From contig JAGWZT010000011.1 in NCBI GenBank assembly GCA_018971925.1, forward strand, positions 1-17,534: DNA of 17,534 nt, read 5' to 3'. Source of the DNA: Lysobacteraceae bacterium (lineage in GTDB: Bacteria; Pseudomonadota; Gammaproteobacteria; Xanthomonadales; Rhodanobacteraceae). Positions 1 to 7,391 of this stretch are shown here, piece by piece. Both the position numbers and the translations under genes were made by a program. Under the pieces are notes generated by a model. The model was not told the origin of the DNA. It made no database searches and was given only the letters and a program-made list of their open reading frames with translations. Numbering within the stretch: the first letter of the stretch is position 1; the number at the start of each line of letters is the position of its first letter.

Positions 1-304
1 AACTGGTGGTACCGGTGAAGGTATAGCCATTCCCGCCAGCCCCCCCGTTTTGCCTTATGGCGCCATTGGCGCCAACCGTCCCTGTTCCGCTGACGGAAAC
101 AAAACCCGCCGGGCAGGTTGCTGCTGCCCACGCGGGCACAAAAACAGCCATCGCCAACGCAGCCAGGCAGGCCAGCGCCAGCGGGTGCCGGCGCAGGGGC
201 GCCGCGCTTTCGCCGGCGCCGCCGCCGTGCGAGTGCGCGAACTCGGAGGCGACCTGTAACACGCGCAGCGCGCGGTTCCAGACGAGACGGTAGATGCGGT
301 TCAT
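1..304 (-). CDS. Type V autotransporter / adhesin, N-terminal fragment with extended signal peptide (partial)
   Basis: This frame is open from an ATG at 304 down to base 1, giving 101 complete codons; the rest lies outside the window. Residues 1 to about 25 (MNRIYRLVWNRALRVLQVAS, then EFAH) match the extended signal peptide region (ESPR) found on autotransporters, two-partner exoproteins and trimeric adhesins. A basic stretch (PLRRH) and a hydrophobic core (LALACLAALAMAVFV) follow, with a likely signal peptidase site near AWA-AAT (residues 60-62). The mature part begins with a Gly/Asn/Thr-rich segment (TVGANGAIRQNGGAGGNGY), typical of a beta-helical passenger. The product should be exported by Sec and displayed on or released from the outer membrane. 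The start is well fixed: AGGGGGAG lies 6 bases upstream. The gene follows a sulfotransferase on the same strand after 67 bases. Whether it is monomeric, trimeric or two-partner cannot be told from the fragment. Confidence 0.85.
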   Translation of the reverse strand, partial: MNRIYRLVWNRALRVLQVASEFAHSHGGGAGESAAPLRRHPLALACLAALAMAVFVPAWAAATCPAGFVSVSGTGTVGANGAIRQNGGAGGNGYTFTGTTS

Positions 305-309
305 GGCGG

Positions 310-323
310 ACTCCCCCTGGAGT
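310..323 (-). promoter_or_regulatory. Ribosome binding site of the autotransporter inside a short inverted repeat
   Basis: On the minus strand the sequence is ACTCC-AGGG-GGAGT, a perfect 5-bp inverted repeat with a 4-base loop. The Shine-Dalgarno sequence (GGGGGAG, 317 to 311) forms the loop and the 3' arm. It sits 6 bases from the ATG at 304 and fixes that start. If the hairpin forms it would partly hide the site. The repeat is seen directly; a regulatory role is inference. Confidence 0.5.
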
Positions 324-371
324 GCGGCGAGATGACGGGTCGTGGATGGGCGGACGCGATGGCGACTTGGG

Positions 372-1181
372 CTAGACGATGCGCAGCCCCGCGGGCAGGC
401 GCTGCGGGTCGTTCCAGAAGGCGTCGGCGGCGAAGCGCTGGAAGAGATCGGGCGGCAGCAGGGTCTTGCGTGGCTCGGCCTTCACCCGGCCGCGCACGGT
501 GTGCAGGCCCGGCGTGCCGGCGCGCTTGTCGAACTCGGTCACGTCGTAATCCACGTGATCGAAGTCGTGCTTGAATTCTGGCTCGCCGATGAAGGCGTAG
601 ATTGCCTTCAGCGCCTTGGCTGGATCGCTGGTGAGTGTTTCGTATTGCACCAGCAGCACGCGGTCGGCCTGGGCGCCGTAGCAGGCCTGCTTCAGGGCGT
701 CGTAGGCGAAGCCGACCATGCCATCGGCGCCGGCCACGCCGTTGGCGCGGGTGTAGACGGTGCCCCCCGGCGTGTAGTTGAAGATCGACGAGGGGCTGTA
801 GAGGTTCTTCTGCACCAGCCGCTCGATGCTGTCGACGATCCACGGCAGCTCGCGCACGCAGGCGATGACCTTCGCTTCGGGGAACAGGTCGGCGATCGCC
901 GGCATGCGCGCGCACCAGGCGCGGCTGGTGTCGAACACCACTTCGGCCGGTTCATCGGCATAGAACTCGTCGAACAGCGCACGCAGGATGCGCCGGCGCT
1001 TGGCGTCGTCGAGGAAGACGGCGAACTCGTTGCGCTCGCTCATCTCGCCCAGCAGCGCGCCGAACATGCCGGCGAGCGGGCCGCTCATGCCGGCGTGAAA
1101 GCGTGGATTCTGCTGCAGCAGCGCGGCCAGCAGCGTACTTCCGGAACGCGGCAAGCCGGAAATGAAGTGAACACGCTTCAC
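372..1181 (-). CDS. Sulfotransferase family protein (PAPS-dependent)
   Basis: The predicted protein has 269 residues and no signal peptide, so it is cytoplasmic. It should move a sulfuryl group from PAPS to a hydroxyl on an unknown acceptor. The 5'-phosphosulfate-binding loop is near the N-terminus (SGLPRSGSTLLAALL, residues 8-22). The 3'-phosphate-binding element is at IACVRELPWIVDSIERL, with Arg110 and Ser118 in the expected places. A beta strand with VVFDTSRAW (81-89) precedes it. Length is normal for the bacterial Sulfotransfer_3-type family. The start is GTG at 1181, supported by AGGGGG 7 bases upstream; the protein begins exactly where the family's first beta strand (VHFISGLPRSG) begins. 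The autotransporter fragment lies 67 bases downstream on the same strand, so the two may be co-transcribed. The acceptor could be a glycan, a lipid or a protein tyrosine; the sequence does not say which. Confidence 0.85.
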   Translation of the reverse strand: MKRVHFISGLPRSGSTLLAALLQQNPRFHAGMSGPLAGMFGALLGEMSERNEFAVFLDDAKRRRILRALFDEFYADEPAEVVFDTSRAWCARMPAIADLFPEAKVIACVRELPWIVDSIERLVQKNLYSPSSIFNYTPGGTVYTRANGVAGADGMVGFAYDALKQACYGAQADRVLLVQYETLTSDPAKALKAIYAFIGEPEFKHDFDHVDYDVTEFDKRAGTPGLHTVRGRVKAEPRKTLLPPDLFQRFAADAFWNDPQRLPAGLRIV

Positions 1182-1785
1182 TGCAATGCCCCCTGCCCGT
1201 ATGCGCGCCGCCGGCGAAAACCGGACGGGTGACTGTTGATGACGTAACCGGGTGACGCGTCATGCAAAAGTCATGCCCGCGGACATACGATCCCAAAAAT
1301 CAGGGCGGTCCGGTTTCGATCTGGCGGCACCCGAGGCTTTCAAGTCGGACGCCAATGCAAGGCGACGCCACAGTCCTTGGCTGCACCCAGCGCGCTCGAT
1401 CCGCGGGGCGCGTTGGTAGAGGCTACAAGCCCCGTGCCGCATTCGGCGCCGGGGTGCATGTGATCGAGGTCGCAGCCATTGTCATCATTGCGAACCCGTC
1501 ACGCCGAGCGGCACGCGCGTGGCACGCCCACTGCGGGTACCCGTTCGAGTGATGAAAGCATGCTCAAAGGGAGGACCTCCGAAATTGCGGAAGCAGACGT
1601 TGACGAGCATCGTTGTGTATGACCGGTTGAATCCGCCATCGAAGCCGGTCGCTACTTATCCTCGCCCGACGCAATCACCGTGCCGGTCCCGTACGGAACG
1701 AAGTCGACGCGATCATCAGCGATGCCTTGCAGCCTTCGCCTCCGATTCGCGTCGTCTCCTCACTAAGTAATACGAATGTCGCGGC
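1182..1785. other. Intergenic stretch of about 600 bases with no recognisable gene
   Basis: This region lies between the start of the sulfotransferase and the stop of the BNR-repeat protein. Its first 95 bases hold the sulfotransferase ribosome binding site and the TGAC cluster. From about 1277 to 1785 all frames on both strands are broken into short pieces (under about 100 codons) and none resembles a family I know. The part from about 1550 is visibly less GC-rich than the neighbouring genes and lacks their codon bias. It could be a decayed gene or an old insertion, but I could not identify a parent. I found no tRNA fold and no convincing terminator for the sulfotransferase side. Confidence 0.5.
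1226..1276. promoter_or_regulatory. Cluster of TGAC/GTCA half-sites upstream of the sulfotransferase
   Basis: Within about 50 bases lie five TGAC cores in both orientations. CGGGTGAC occurs at 1226-1233 and again at 1249-1256, exactly 23 bases apart. TGACGCGTCA is a perfect 10-bp palindrome at 1253-1262. GTCATGC occurs at 1259-1265 and 1270-1276, 11 bases apart and separated by AAAA, which is one helical turn. The cluster lies 45 to 95 bases upstream of the sulfotransferase GTG at 1181, a normal place for an operator. The repeats are seen directly; the bound regulator is unknown and the function is inference. Confidence 0.4.
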
Positions 1786-4700
1786 TTATTGTTCCTCCTG
1801 ATCGCGGTTGGTGGTGATCCAGCCCGCGTTCCAGTCGAGCGGCGCGGCCGCTTTTGCCACGACCAGCGGCGCTTGACGTTCGCGCCGCAGCGCGTCGTTC
1901 AAGTCCGCAAGCGACTGGCCCTTCAACTTCTGCCACTGGTCCAGCAGCAACTTGAGTTCCGCACTGGTCTTGTCCAGCGCCGCGAGATCCGCCGCGGTCG
2001 GTGCCTGGTCCGCGCCCTGCATGCTGGCCATCAACATCTGCAGCGAGCCACCGAGGCTGCCGAGGTTCGGCGGGCCGCGATGGAAGAAAAACGCGAACGG
2101 CGAAGTCGCCTTGGGACCTGACAGCCCTTCGAGTTGCTTCTCGTAGGCTGCAAGCTTTTCAGAGGGGTTGCGTGCCGAGACCTGTTTTTCCATGTCGCGC
2201 ACCTGGCCCAGCGCCTCGCTCGCCGTGACGGCTTGCTGGTACGCCTGCATCGATGCGTCGAACTGTTTCTGCAAGTCCGCCGTCGAAGTCGTCACGCGCG
2301 GGTCCATCTTCACGACCAGTGGCTGCGTGTACGTTTTCCCGTTCGCGGTCAGTTTGACCGTGTAATTGCCCGGCATCACCCACGGCGAACTGTCCATCAC
2401 CGGCGTGTCGTGCTTCACCGCCTGGTTGGCATCGAGGAACTGCAGCGCACCCGGCATCGGCGTGTAGTGCATGTCCCACATGAAGCGGTGCATGCCCGCC
2501 TGCGTGGACAGGTTCATCGGCGGACGCGGCCACCAGTCGGGCACGTCGAGCTTTTTCGGATCCAGCGGCTTTTGCGGATCGGCGCTCGAGTAGTGCCGCA
2601 CCAGCTTGCCATCGGACGTATAGACGTCCAGCGTCACCGGTTCGGCGGTGTTGCGCGCAAGATAGTAGTCGATGATCGCGCCAGGCGGCGGATTCGGCAG
2701 CGACGGCATCCGCCACGGCGTCGGCGGGTTCATGCCCCAGCGTACGCGGATCGCCGTTTCGGGTTTGTAGAGCGTCACGCGTGCCTTCGCGATCTGCGCA
2801 TCGATCTGCCGCAACGGCGTGATGTCGTCCAGCACCTGGAAGCCGCGGCCGTGCGTCGCCGCGACCAGATCGTCGCCGTGCACTTGCAGGTCGCGCACCG
2901 ACACCGCCGGCATGTTGAGCCGCAACGACTGCCAGTGATCGCCGTTGTCGAACGACACCCATGTTTGCGTTTCGGTGCCCGCGAACAGCAGGCCCTTGCG
3001 TTCCGGATCCTCGCGGATCACGTTGGTCGCTGCGTCCGGCGTGATGCCGGTATCGATTTCCTGCCAGGTCTTGCCGCCGTCGCCGGTGCGGAACAGGTGC
3101 GGCCGCATGTCGTCCAGCCACATCGTGTTGATCGCGGCGTACGCGACCTTCGGATTGAAGTGGCTGGCCTCCAGCGAGAACACGCGCCACCAGGGTTGCA
3201 ACTGCGGGGGCGTCACGTTGTCCCAATGCGCGCCGCCATCGCGCGTCACCCAGATCAGCCCGTCGTCCGTGCCCGCCCAGATCAGGTTCTTGTCCAGCGG
3301 CGAAGGCGCAAGCGCGTACACCACGCCGCGGTCGGTCGGCTTCGCGTCCGGTGTGTCTGCGTATTTGCCGACGCTCGCCGGCACCGCCCAGGTCTTGCGT
3401 GTCAAATCCGGGCTGATCGATTTCCAGTCCCGGCCGCCGTCGTCGCTCTGCCACACGGTGTTCGACGCAAAGTACAGCCGATGCGGATCGACCGGCGAAA
3501 ACATGATCGGCATGGTGCGCACGGTGCGGTAATCGGGATGGCTCCCGGCGACCGGACCCACGTCGGCGATCTGTCCGGTGTCGCGGTCGTAGCGCGTCAC
3601 GCCGCTGCGGGAACCGCCGTACACCAGGTTCGGGTGCAGCGGATCGATCGCGGCACCGCCGTATTCCTCGATGCCGACCGGATGCCAGTCGTGCGCGGTC
3701 AGCTCGCCATCGTTGCCGCGCGACAGCACGCACGCCGAACCCGAGTCCTGCTGGCCGCCGCAAACCCGGTACGGCCAGGTGTTGTCGATACCGACCTTGT
3801 ACATCGCGGCGGTCGGCTGGTTGTACCAGGAACTCCAGGTCTTGCCGCCGTTCACCGTGACGATCGCGCCCTGGTCGCTGTTGACCGCGATGATGTCCGG
3901 ATTGTTCGGATTGATCCAGGTTTGCTGGTAGTCGTCGCCACCCGGCGCGCCACGGAAGCCGAACCAGGTCTTGCCGCCGTCGGTGGACTTCCACAGCACC
4001 GGCGTGTCGCTGTAAACGACTTCGGGATTCTTCGGATCGATCGCCAGCAGCGGCAGGTCGCCGCCACCGATGCGCGAGGCTGGTCGCGGATCCTTGGTGA
4101 TCTTGAACCAGCTCGCGCCTGCGTCGTTCGAGCGATAGAGGTCGACCTCGCCGTTAGGTGCGCCCTTCCCACTCGACACCGCCGCATACAGGATGTGAGG
4201 ATTGCTCGGCGCGATCCGCAGCAATGCCTGCTGCACGTCTGGCAATCCTTTCGTCAGTTTGGCCCAGGTGTTGCCGCCATCGGTCGACTTGAAGATGCCG
4301 CCATCCGTCCCGCCGAACTGCCCGTTTTCCCACGGCGCCTGTTGCTGCTGCCACAGCGTCGCGTACAGGATGTCCGGATCGGCCGGATCCATTTCGACAT
4401 CGTCGCCGCTGGTGTACTCGTTGACGTACAGGACCTTCTTCCAGGTCTTGCCGCCATCCAGCGACCGGAAAATACCGCGCTCGGCGTTGGGGCCGTACAC
4501 GTGCCCCATCGCCGCCGCGAACACGCGGCTTGGATTTTTCGGATCCACCGCGATCGCCGCGATGTCCTGGGTTTCCTTCAGGCCGATGAAGCTCCACGTC
4601 TTGCCGGCGTCGGTGGACTTGTACATGCCCATGCCGGTCGCCTGATCCGGCCGGATGGTGCTTTCGCCGGTGCCGACATAGATCACGTCCGGATTGGAAA

Positions 4701-4998
4701 CCGCCACCGCGATCGCGCCGATCGAGCTAGTCGGCGCCTTGTCGAAGATCGGCTGCCAACTGTTCCCGTAATCCGTGGATTTCCACACCCCGCCATCGTC
4801 GTTGCCGATGTAGAACACGTTCGGCTGGCTCGGCACGCCCGCGATGGCGCGCCCGCGACCGCCGCGCAACGGGCCGATCGGGCGCCACTGCATTTGCGAG
4901 AACATCTGCTCGCCGTAGGTCTGCGCGTGCGACGGCACCGGCGCCGCGCAAGCCAATCCCAGAACCAACAACCCGAGCCACACCGGCAATCGTTTCAT
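1786..4998 (-). CDS. Large secreted BNR/Asp-box repeat protein (VPS10/sortilin-like beta-propeller)
   Basis: The protein has 1070 residues. A Sec signal peptide (MKRLPVWLGLLVLGLACAAP..., likely cut after SHA at residue 25) sends it to the periplasm or outside. Residues about 30-720 hold eleven Asp boxes (S/T-x-D-x-G-x-x-W): STDYGNSW, STDAGKTW, SLDGGKTW, STDGGNTW, SNDAGASW, STDGGKTW, TVNGGKTW, SDDGGRDW, TRDGGAHW, TGDGGKTW and SFDNGDHW. This pattern is that of sortilin/VPS10-type multi-blade propellers. Residues about 740-910 look like a beta-rich Ig-like part (VTLDVYTSDGKLVRHY; MPGNYTVKLTANGKTY), followed by a helical, Gln/Leu-rich tail. Such proteins are often labelled glycosyl hydrolase, but I see no catalytic set that proves enzymatic activity; binding or scaffolding is equally possible. 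The start was set at 4998, not at the longer in-frame ATG at 5052, because GGAGGAGA lies just upstream and the signal peptide begins there. It is divergent from a TonB-dependent receptor. Confidence 0.85.
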   Translation of the reverse strand: MKRLPVWLGLLVLGLACAAPVPSHAQTYGEQMFSQMQWRPIGPLRGGRGRAIAGVPSQPNVFYIGNDDGGVWKSTDYGNSWQPIFDKAPTSSIGAIAVAVSNPDVIYVGTGESTIRPDQATGMGMYKSTDAGKTWSFIGLKETQDIAAIAVDPKNPSRVFAAAMGHVYGPNAERGIFRSLDGGKTWKKVLYVNEYTSGDDVEMDPADPDILYATLWQQQQAPWENGQFGGTDGGIFKSTDGGNTWAKLTKGLPDVQQALLRIAPSNPHILYAAVSSGKGAPNGEVDLYRSNDAGASWFKITKDPRPASRIGGGDLPLLAIDPKNPEVVYSDTPVLWKSTDGGKTWFGFRGAPGGDDYQQTWINPNNPDIIAVNSDQGAIVTVNGGKTWSSWYNQPTAAMYKVGIDNTWPYRVCGGQQDSGSACVLSRGNDGELTAHDWHPVGIEEYGGAAIDPLHPNLVYGGSRSGVTRYDRDTGQIADVGPVAGSHPDYRTVRTMPIMFSPVDPHRLYFASNTVWQSDDGGRDWKSISPDLTRKTWAVPASVGKYADTPDAKPTDRGVVYALAPSPLDKNLIWAGTDDGLIWVTRDGGAHWDNVTPPQLQPWWRVFSLEASHFNPKVAYAAINTMWLDDMRPHLFRTGDGGKTWQEIDTGITPDAATNVIREDPERKGLLFAGTETQTWVSFDNGDHWQSLRLNMPAVSVRDLQVHGDDLVAATHGRGFQVLDDITPLRQIDAQIAKARVTLYKPETAIRVRWGMNPPTPWRMPSLPNPPPGAIIDYYLARNTAEPVTLDVYTSDGKLVRHYSSADPQKPLDPKKLDVPDWWPRPPMNLSTQAGMHRFMWDMHYTPMPGALQFLDANQAVKHDTPVMDSSPWVMPGNYTVKLTANGKTYTQPLVVKMDPRVTTSTADLQKQFDASMQAYQQAVTASEALGQVRDMEKQVSARNPSEKLAAYEKQLEGLSGPKATSPFAFFFHRGPPNLGSLGGSLQMLMASMQGADQAPTAADLAALDKTSAELKLLLDQWQKLKGQSLADLNDALRRERQAPLVVAKAAAPLDWNAGWITTNRDQEEQ

Positions 4999-5003
4999 CC
5001 CGC

Positions 5004-5011
5004 TCTCCTCC
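5004..5011 (-). promoter_or_regulatory. Ribosome binding site that sets the start of the BNR-repeat protein
   Basis: GGAGGAGA on the minus strand lies 5 bases before the ATG at 4998. The alternative ATG at 5052 has no comparable site and would put 18 residues, several polar or charged, in front of a complete signal peptide. Confidence 0.8.
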
Positions 5012-5079
5012 ATCCGATGAATGCTTGCGCGGGCCGCGACACCGGCCAGCATGGTCCGGCATTTTCATCCCGCCGGCCA

Positions 5080-5109
5080 CGGATTGCGAGTTCCGCGAGG
5101 CGCAATCCG
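5080..5109. repeat. Perfect 9-bp inverted repeat between divergent genes
   Basis: CGGATTGCG (5080-5088) and CGCAATCCG (5101-5109) are exact reverse complements separated by 12 bases. They lie in the 185-base region between the BNR-repeat protein (minus) and the TonB-dependent receptor (plus), about 80 bases from each start. A weaker pair, AACGC (5114-5118) and GCGTT (5129-5133), follows at once. The 21-base centre-to-centre spacing of the arms is about two helical turns, which would suit a dimeric regulator serving both genes. No Fur box of the usual type is visible. Function is inference. Confidence 0.45.
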
Positions 5110-5183
5110 GGTAAACGCATGGCCTATGGCGTTGCGCGGCGGCATCGGCGATAAAGAAGGATTGTCACCGGACCGGATCCACG

Positions 5184-7373
5184 ATGTCGGTTTCCCGCGC
5201 CACCCGCACCAGTCTCGCCATTGCGCTTGTCCTCGCAACGGGCGTCGCCGCCGCGCAGTCCGCCGGGAATGGGACGAATGGACAAGACACGCCGTCCACG
5301 CAGACGCTGCCCACCATCAACGTCAAGGGCAAGCAGCCGTATGACTGGCGCAAGTACGTCGCGGCCAAGCTGAAGCACCAGATGCCGGAAGTGGCGGGCA
5401 CCCGGATCACCGTGACCAAAAAGACCACGGTCACGCATCTCGACGCGCAACCCGCGATCGTCGACAACAACCTGCAGCAACTGCTGGCGCGTTCGCCCGG
5501 CGTGCTGGTCTCGCAGCAACCCACGCCCACCCAGTTCAACCTGGGTTACCGCGGCCTCGGCAATCCGCAGGAATCGGAATACGTGCTGGTGATACAGGAC
5601 GGCATTCCGCTCGAATCCGACTGGATCGGTTTTCCGACGCTCTACGTGATGCCGCTCGCGCAAAGCCTGTCGGAAGTGCAATTGATCCGCGGCGGCTCCA
5701 GCCTGTTGTACGGGCCGGAACCCGCGCCCGTGATCAACCTGGTTTCCAAACGCCCGCCGCCGGGCACGCCGTTTTCCGCCAGCACCGAGCAGGTGATCGG
5801 CGATCATGGTCTCTATTCCACCTACAACGCCATCCAGGGCAGCGCCGACAAATGGACGTACCGCGCCGATGCCGCCTACGTGCGCAGCGACGGCACGCGC
5901 CGGAATGCGCAATCGCAGATGCGGCAGGCCGACCTGTACGTCGAATACCGGCCCGACGACAAACAGCATTCATGGCTGGACGTCCATCTGATCGACGCGG
6001 ACTCCGGCGACGCCGGCCGGATGAGTTACCCGCAATGGCAGGCCGATCCCGGCGCGACGCCGACGCCATGGAATCGCGACTGGGTGGATCGCTACCAGAT
6101 CGTGCTCGGCCACCAACGCGAATGGGGCGACGGCTGGCAATTCACCGGCAAGTTGTGGGCGGTGTACCAGGACCAGGCCAGCCGCGCCGCCAACGGTGCG
6201 TTGCCGCCGGCGCCGCCGCCGTCTTCCACCACGTTGCAGGACGAGCAATATCGCACCGAGGGCGTGGACCTGCGGGTGCGCAAGAGCTGGGGCCACGGCA
6301 ACGCGTTCACCGCCGGCACCGTATTGTTCCACGGCAATGATCCGTGGCGGCAGTGGACCGATACGGATCCGTACGTCGATCGTTACGACCGCGACGGCGT
6401 GCCGCGCCTGCGCCAGAAGCGCCAGTCGGATTACTACTCGGTGTTCGCCGAGAACGTGTTCCGGCTGCCGCACGAAATCCACATCGTGCCATCGATCCGG
6501 CTCGAAAAGGAACGCGTCGCGGTGAGCGAGACGGTGCGGCCGCCGTTCCTGTCACGGCCGCTGATCGACGAATCCGACACGCGTACCGTACCGTTGTTCG
6601 GCCTCGGCATCGGCAACGATTTCGGCCGGGGCAACGAAACCTACTTCAACGTTTCGAAGGGCTGGCGGCCGCTGCGTTATTTCGACACGGCCTCGCCATT
6701 CGCCAACTTGGTGCCCGGCAATGCGCCCAATCCGCAGACCGCGATTTCGTGGGAAGCCGGCGTGCACGGCGTGCCGCTGACCGGCCTGTATTACGACGTC
6801 AGCGTGTTCTGGATCGACTTCAAGAACCGCATCGAGGCGCAGCACATCAACGCCACCGACGTGATCGAGGTGAACTCGGGCGACACCCGCAACCGCGGTT
6901 TCGAGGGCGAGGTCGATTACGACTTCTTCGCGCCGACCGCGCTGGCGGCGAAGGGCCAGCACCTCGAGGGTTTCGTCAGCGTGAGCCTGTTGAACGCACG
7001 CTTCACCCGCAGCGTGATCCCCGGCCAGGCCGGCAAGGTTCCCGCGTACGCGCCGCGTTACCTCGCCAAGGCCGGCCTGATCTGGCGCACCGACCGCGGC
7101 GTGAAGGTCGGACTCACCGCCGTGTCCTCCGCGGCGCAGTACTGGCAGGATTCCAATGCGCCGTTCGGCGGCGGCGCCTCATTCATTCCCGCGAAAATCC
7201 CCGCCTATACCGTTGCCGACCTTTCGGCCGACTGGCAAGTCACACCATGGCTGAAATTGCTGGGCGGCGTCAGCAACCTCACCGATCGCAAGTACTACGA
7301 CCGCGTGTGGCAAACCGGACTTGAACCCGCCTACGGGCGCGCGTGGTACACCGGGTTCGAGTTGAAGATGTAG
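5184..7373 (+). CDS. TonB-dependent outer membrane receptor, FecA-like
   Basis: The protein has 729 residues. The signal peptide ends near AAA-QS (residue 24). A TonB-box-like stretch (LPTINVKGK, residues 42-50) follows, with no STN signalling domain, so it is a plain transporter rather than a transducer. The plug domain spans about residues 75-195 and contains DNNLQQLLARSPGVLV, YRGLG, VLVIQDGIPL and the typical end IRGGSSLLYGPEPAPVINLVS. The rest is a beta barrel ending in a TonB-receptor-like last repeat (LGGVSNLTDRKYY ... AWYTGFELKM). It resembles ferric-siderophore/citrate receptors most, but the ligand is unknown. The final residue is Met, not the usual Phe or other aromatic. The ATG at 5184 is the first in-frame start after a stop; only a weak GGA-type ribosome site precedes it. 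The divergent BNR-repeat gene may share its control region. Confidence 0.88.
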   Translation: MSVSRATRTSLAIALVLATGVAAAQSAGNGTNGQDTPSTQTLPTINVKGKQPYDWRKYVAAKLKHQMPEVAGTRITVTKKTTVTHLDAQPAIVDNNLQQLLARSPGVLVSQQPTPTQFNLGYRGLGNPQESEYVLVIQDGIPLESDWIGFPTLYVMPLAQSLSEVQLIRGGSSLLYGPEPAPVINLVSKRPPPGTPFSASTEQVIGDHGLYSTYNAIQGSADKWTYRADAAYVRSDGTRRNAQSQMRQADLYVEYRPDDKQHSWLDVHLIDADSGDAGRMSYPQWQADPGATPTPWNRDWVDRYQIVLGHQREWGDGWQFTGKLWAVYQDQASRAANGALPPAPPPSSTTLQDEQYRTEGVDLRVRKSWGHGNAFTAGTVLFHGNDPWRQWTDTDPYVDRYDRDGVPRLRQKRQSDYYSVFAENVFRLPHEIHIVPSIRLEKERVAVSETVRPPFLSRPLIDESDTRTVPLFGLGIGNDFGRGNETYFNVSKGWRPLRYFDTASPFANLVPGNAPNPQTAISWEAGVHGVPLTGLYYDVSVFWIDFKNRIEAQHINATDVIEVNSGDTRNRGFEGEVDYDFFAPTALAAKGQHLEGFVSVSLLNARFTRSVIPGQAGKVPAYAPRYLAKAGLIWRTDRGVKVGLTAVSSAAQYWQDSNAPFGGGASFIPAKIPAYTVADLSADWQVTPWLKLLGGVSNLTDRKYYDRVWQTGLEPAYGRAWYTGFELKM

Positions 7374-7391
7374 CGGTGCGGTTCGCGTGAT

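Noticed and set aside
50..375. Short plus-strand open frames opposite the autotransporter start
   Set aside because: They are Arg/Ala-rich shadows; the minus strand carries a clear ESPR and signal peptide.
342..1232. A 296-codon open frame on the plus strand opposite the sulfotransferase
   Set aside because: No family resemblance and no ribosome site; the minus strand has both PAPS-binding motifs and a good ribosome site.
1395..1460. Possible tRNA-like fold in a GC-rich stretch
   Set aside because: No consistent acceptor stem, anticodon arm and T-arm consensus could be drawn.
1262..1770. Open frames of 83-96 codons on the plus strand in the gene-free stretch
   Set aside because: No ribosome site, no recognisable family and amino-acid make-up unlike the neighbouring genes; not enough to call a gene or a pseudogene.
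2900..4620. Repeated DNA segments similar to GGTCTTGCCGCC
   Set aside because: They are the codons of the Asp-box repeats within one protein, not an independent repeat or array.
2134..5154. A 1006-codon open frame on the plus strand opposite the BNR-repeat gene
   Set aside because: It is a shadow caused by GC-rich third positions. Its translation is Arg/His/Val-rich without any domain, while the minus strand encodes a signal peptide and eleven Asp boxes.
5012..5183. Possible Fur box upstream of the TonB-dependent receptor
   Set aside because: No stretch resembles the AT-rich GATAATGATAATCATTATC pattern; the region is GC-rich and holds other repeats.
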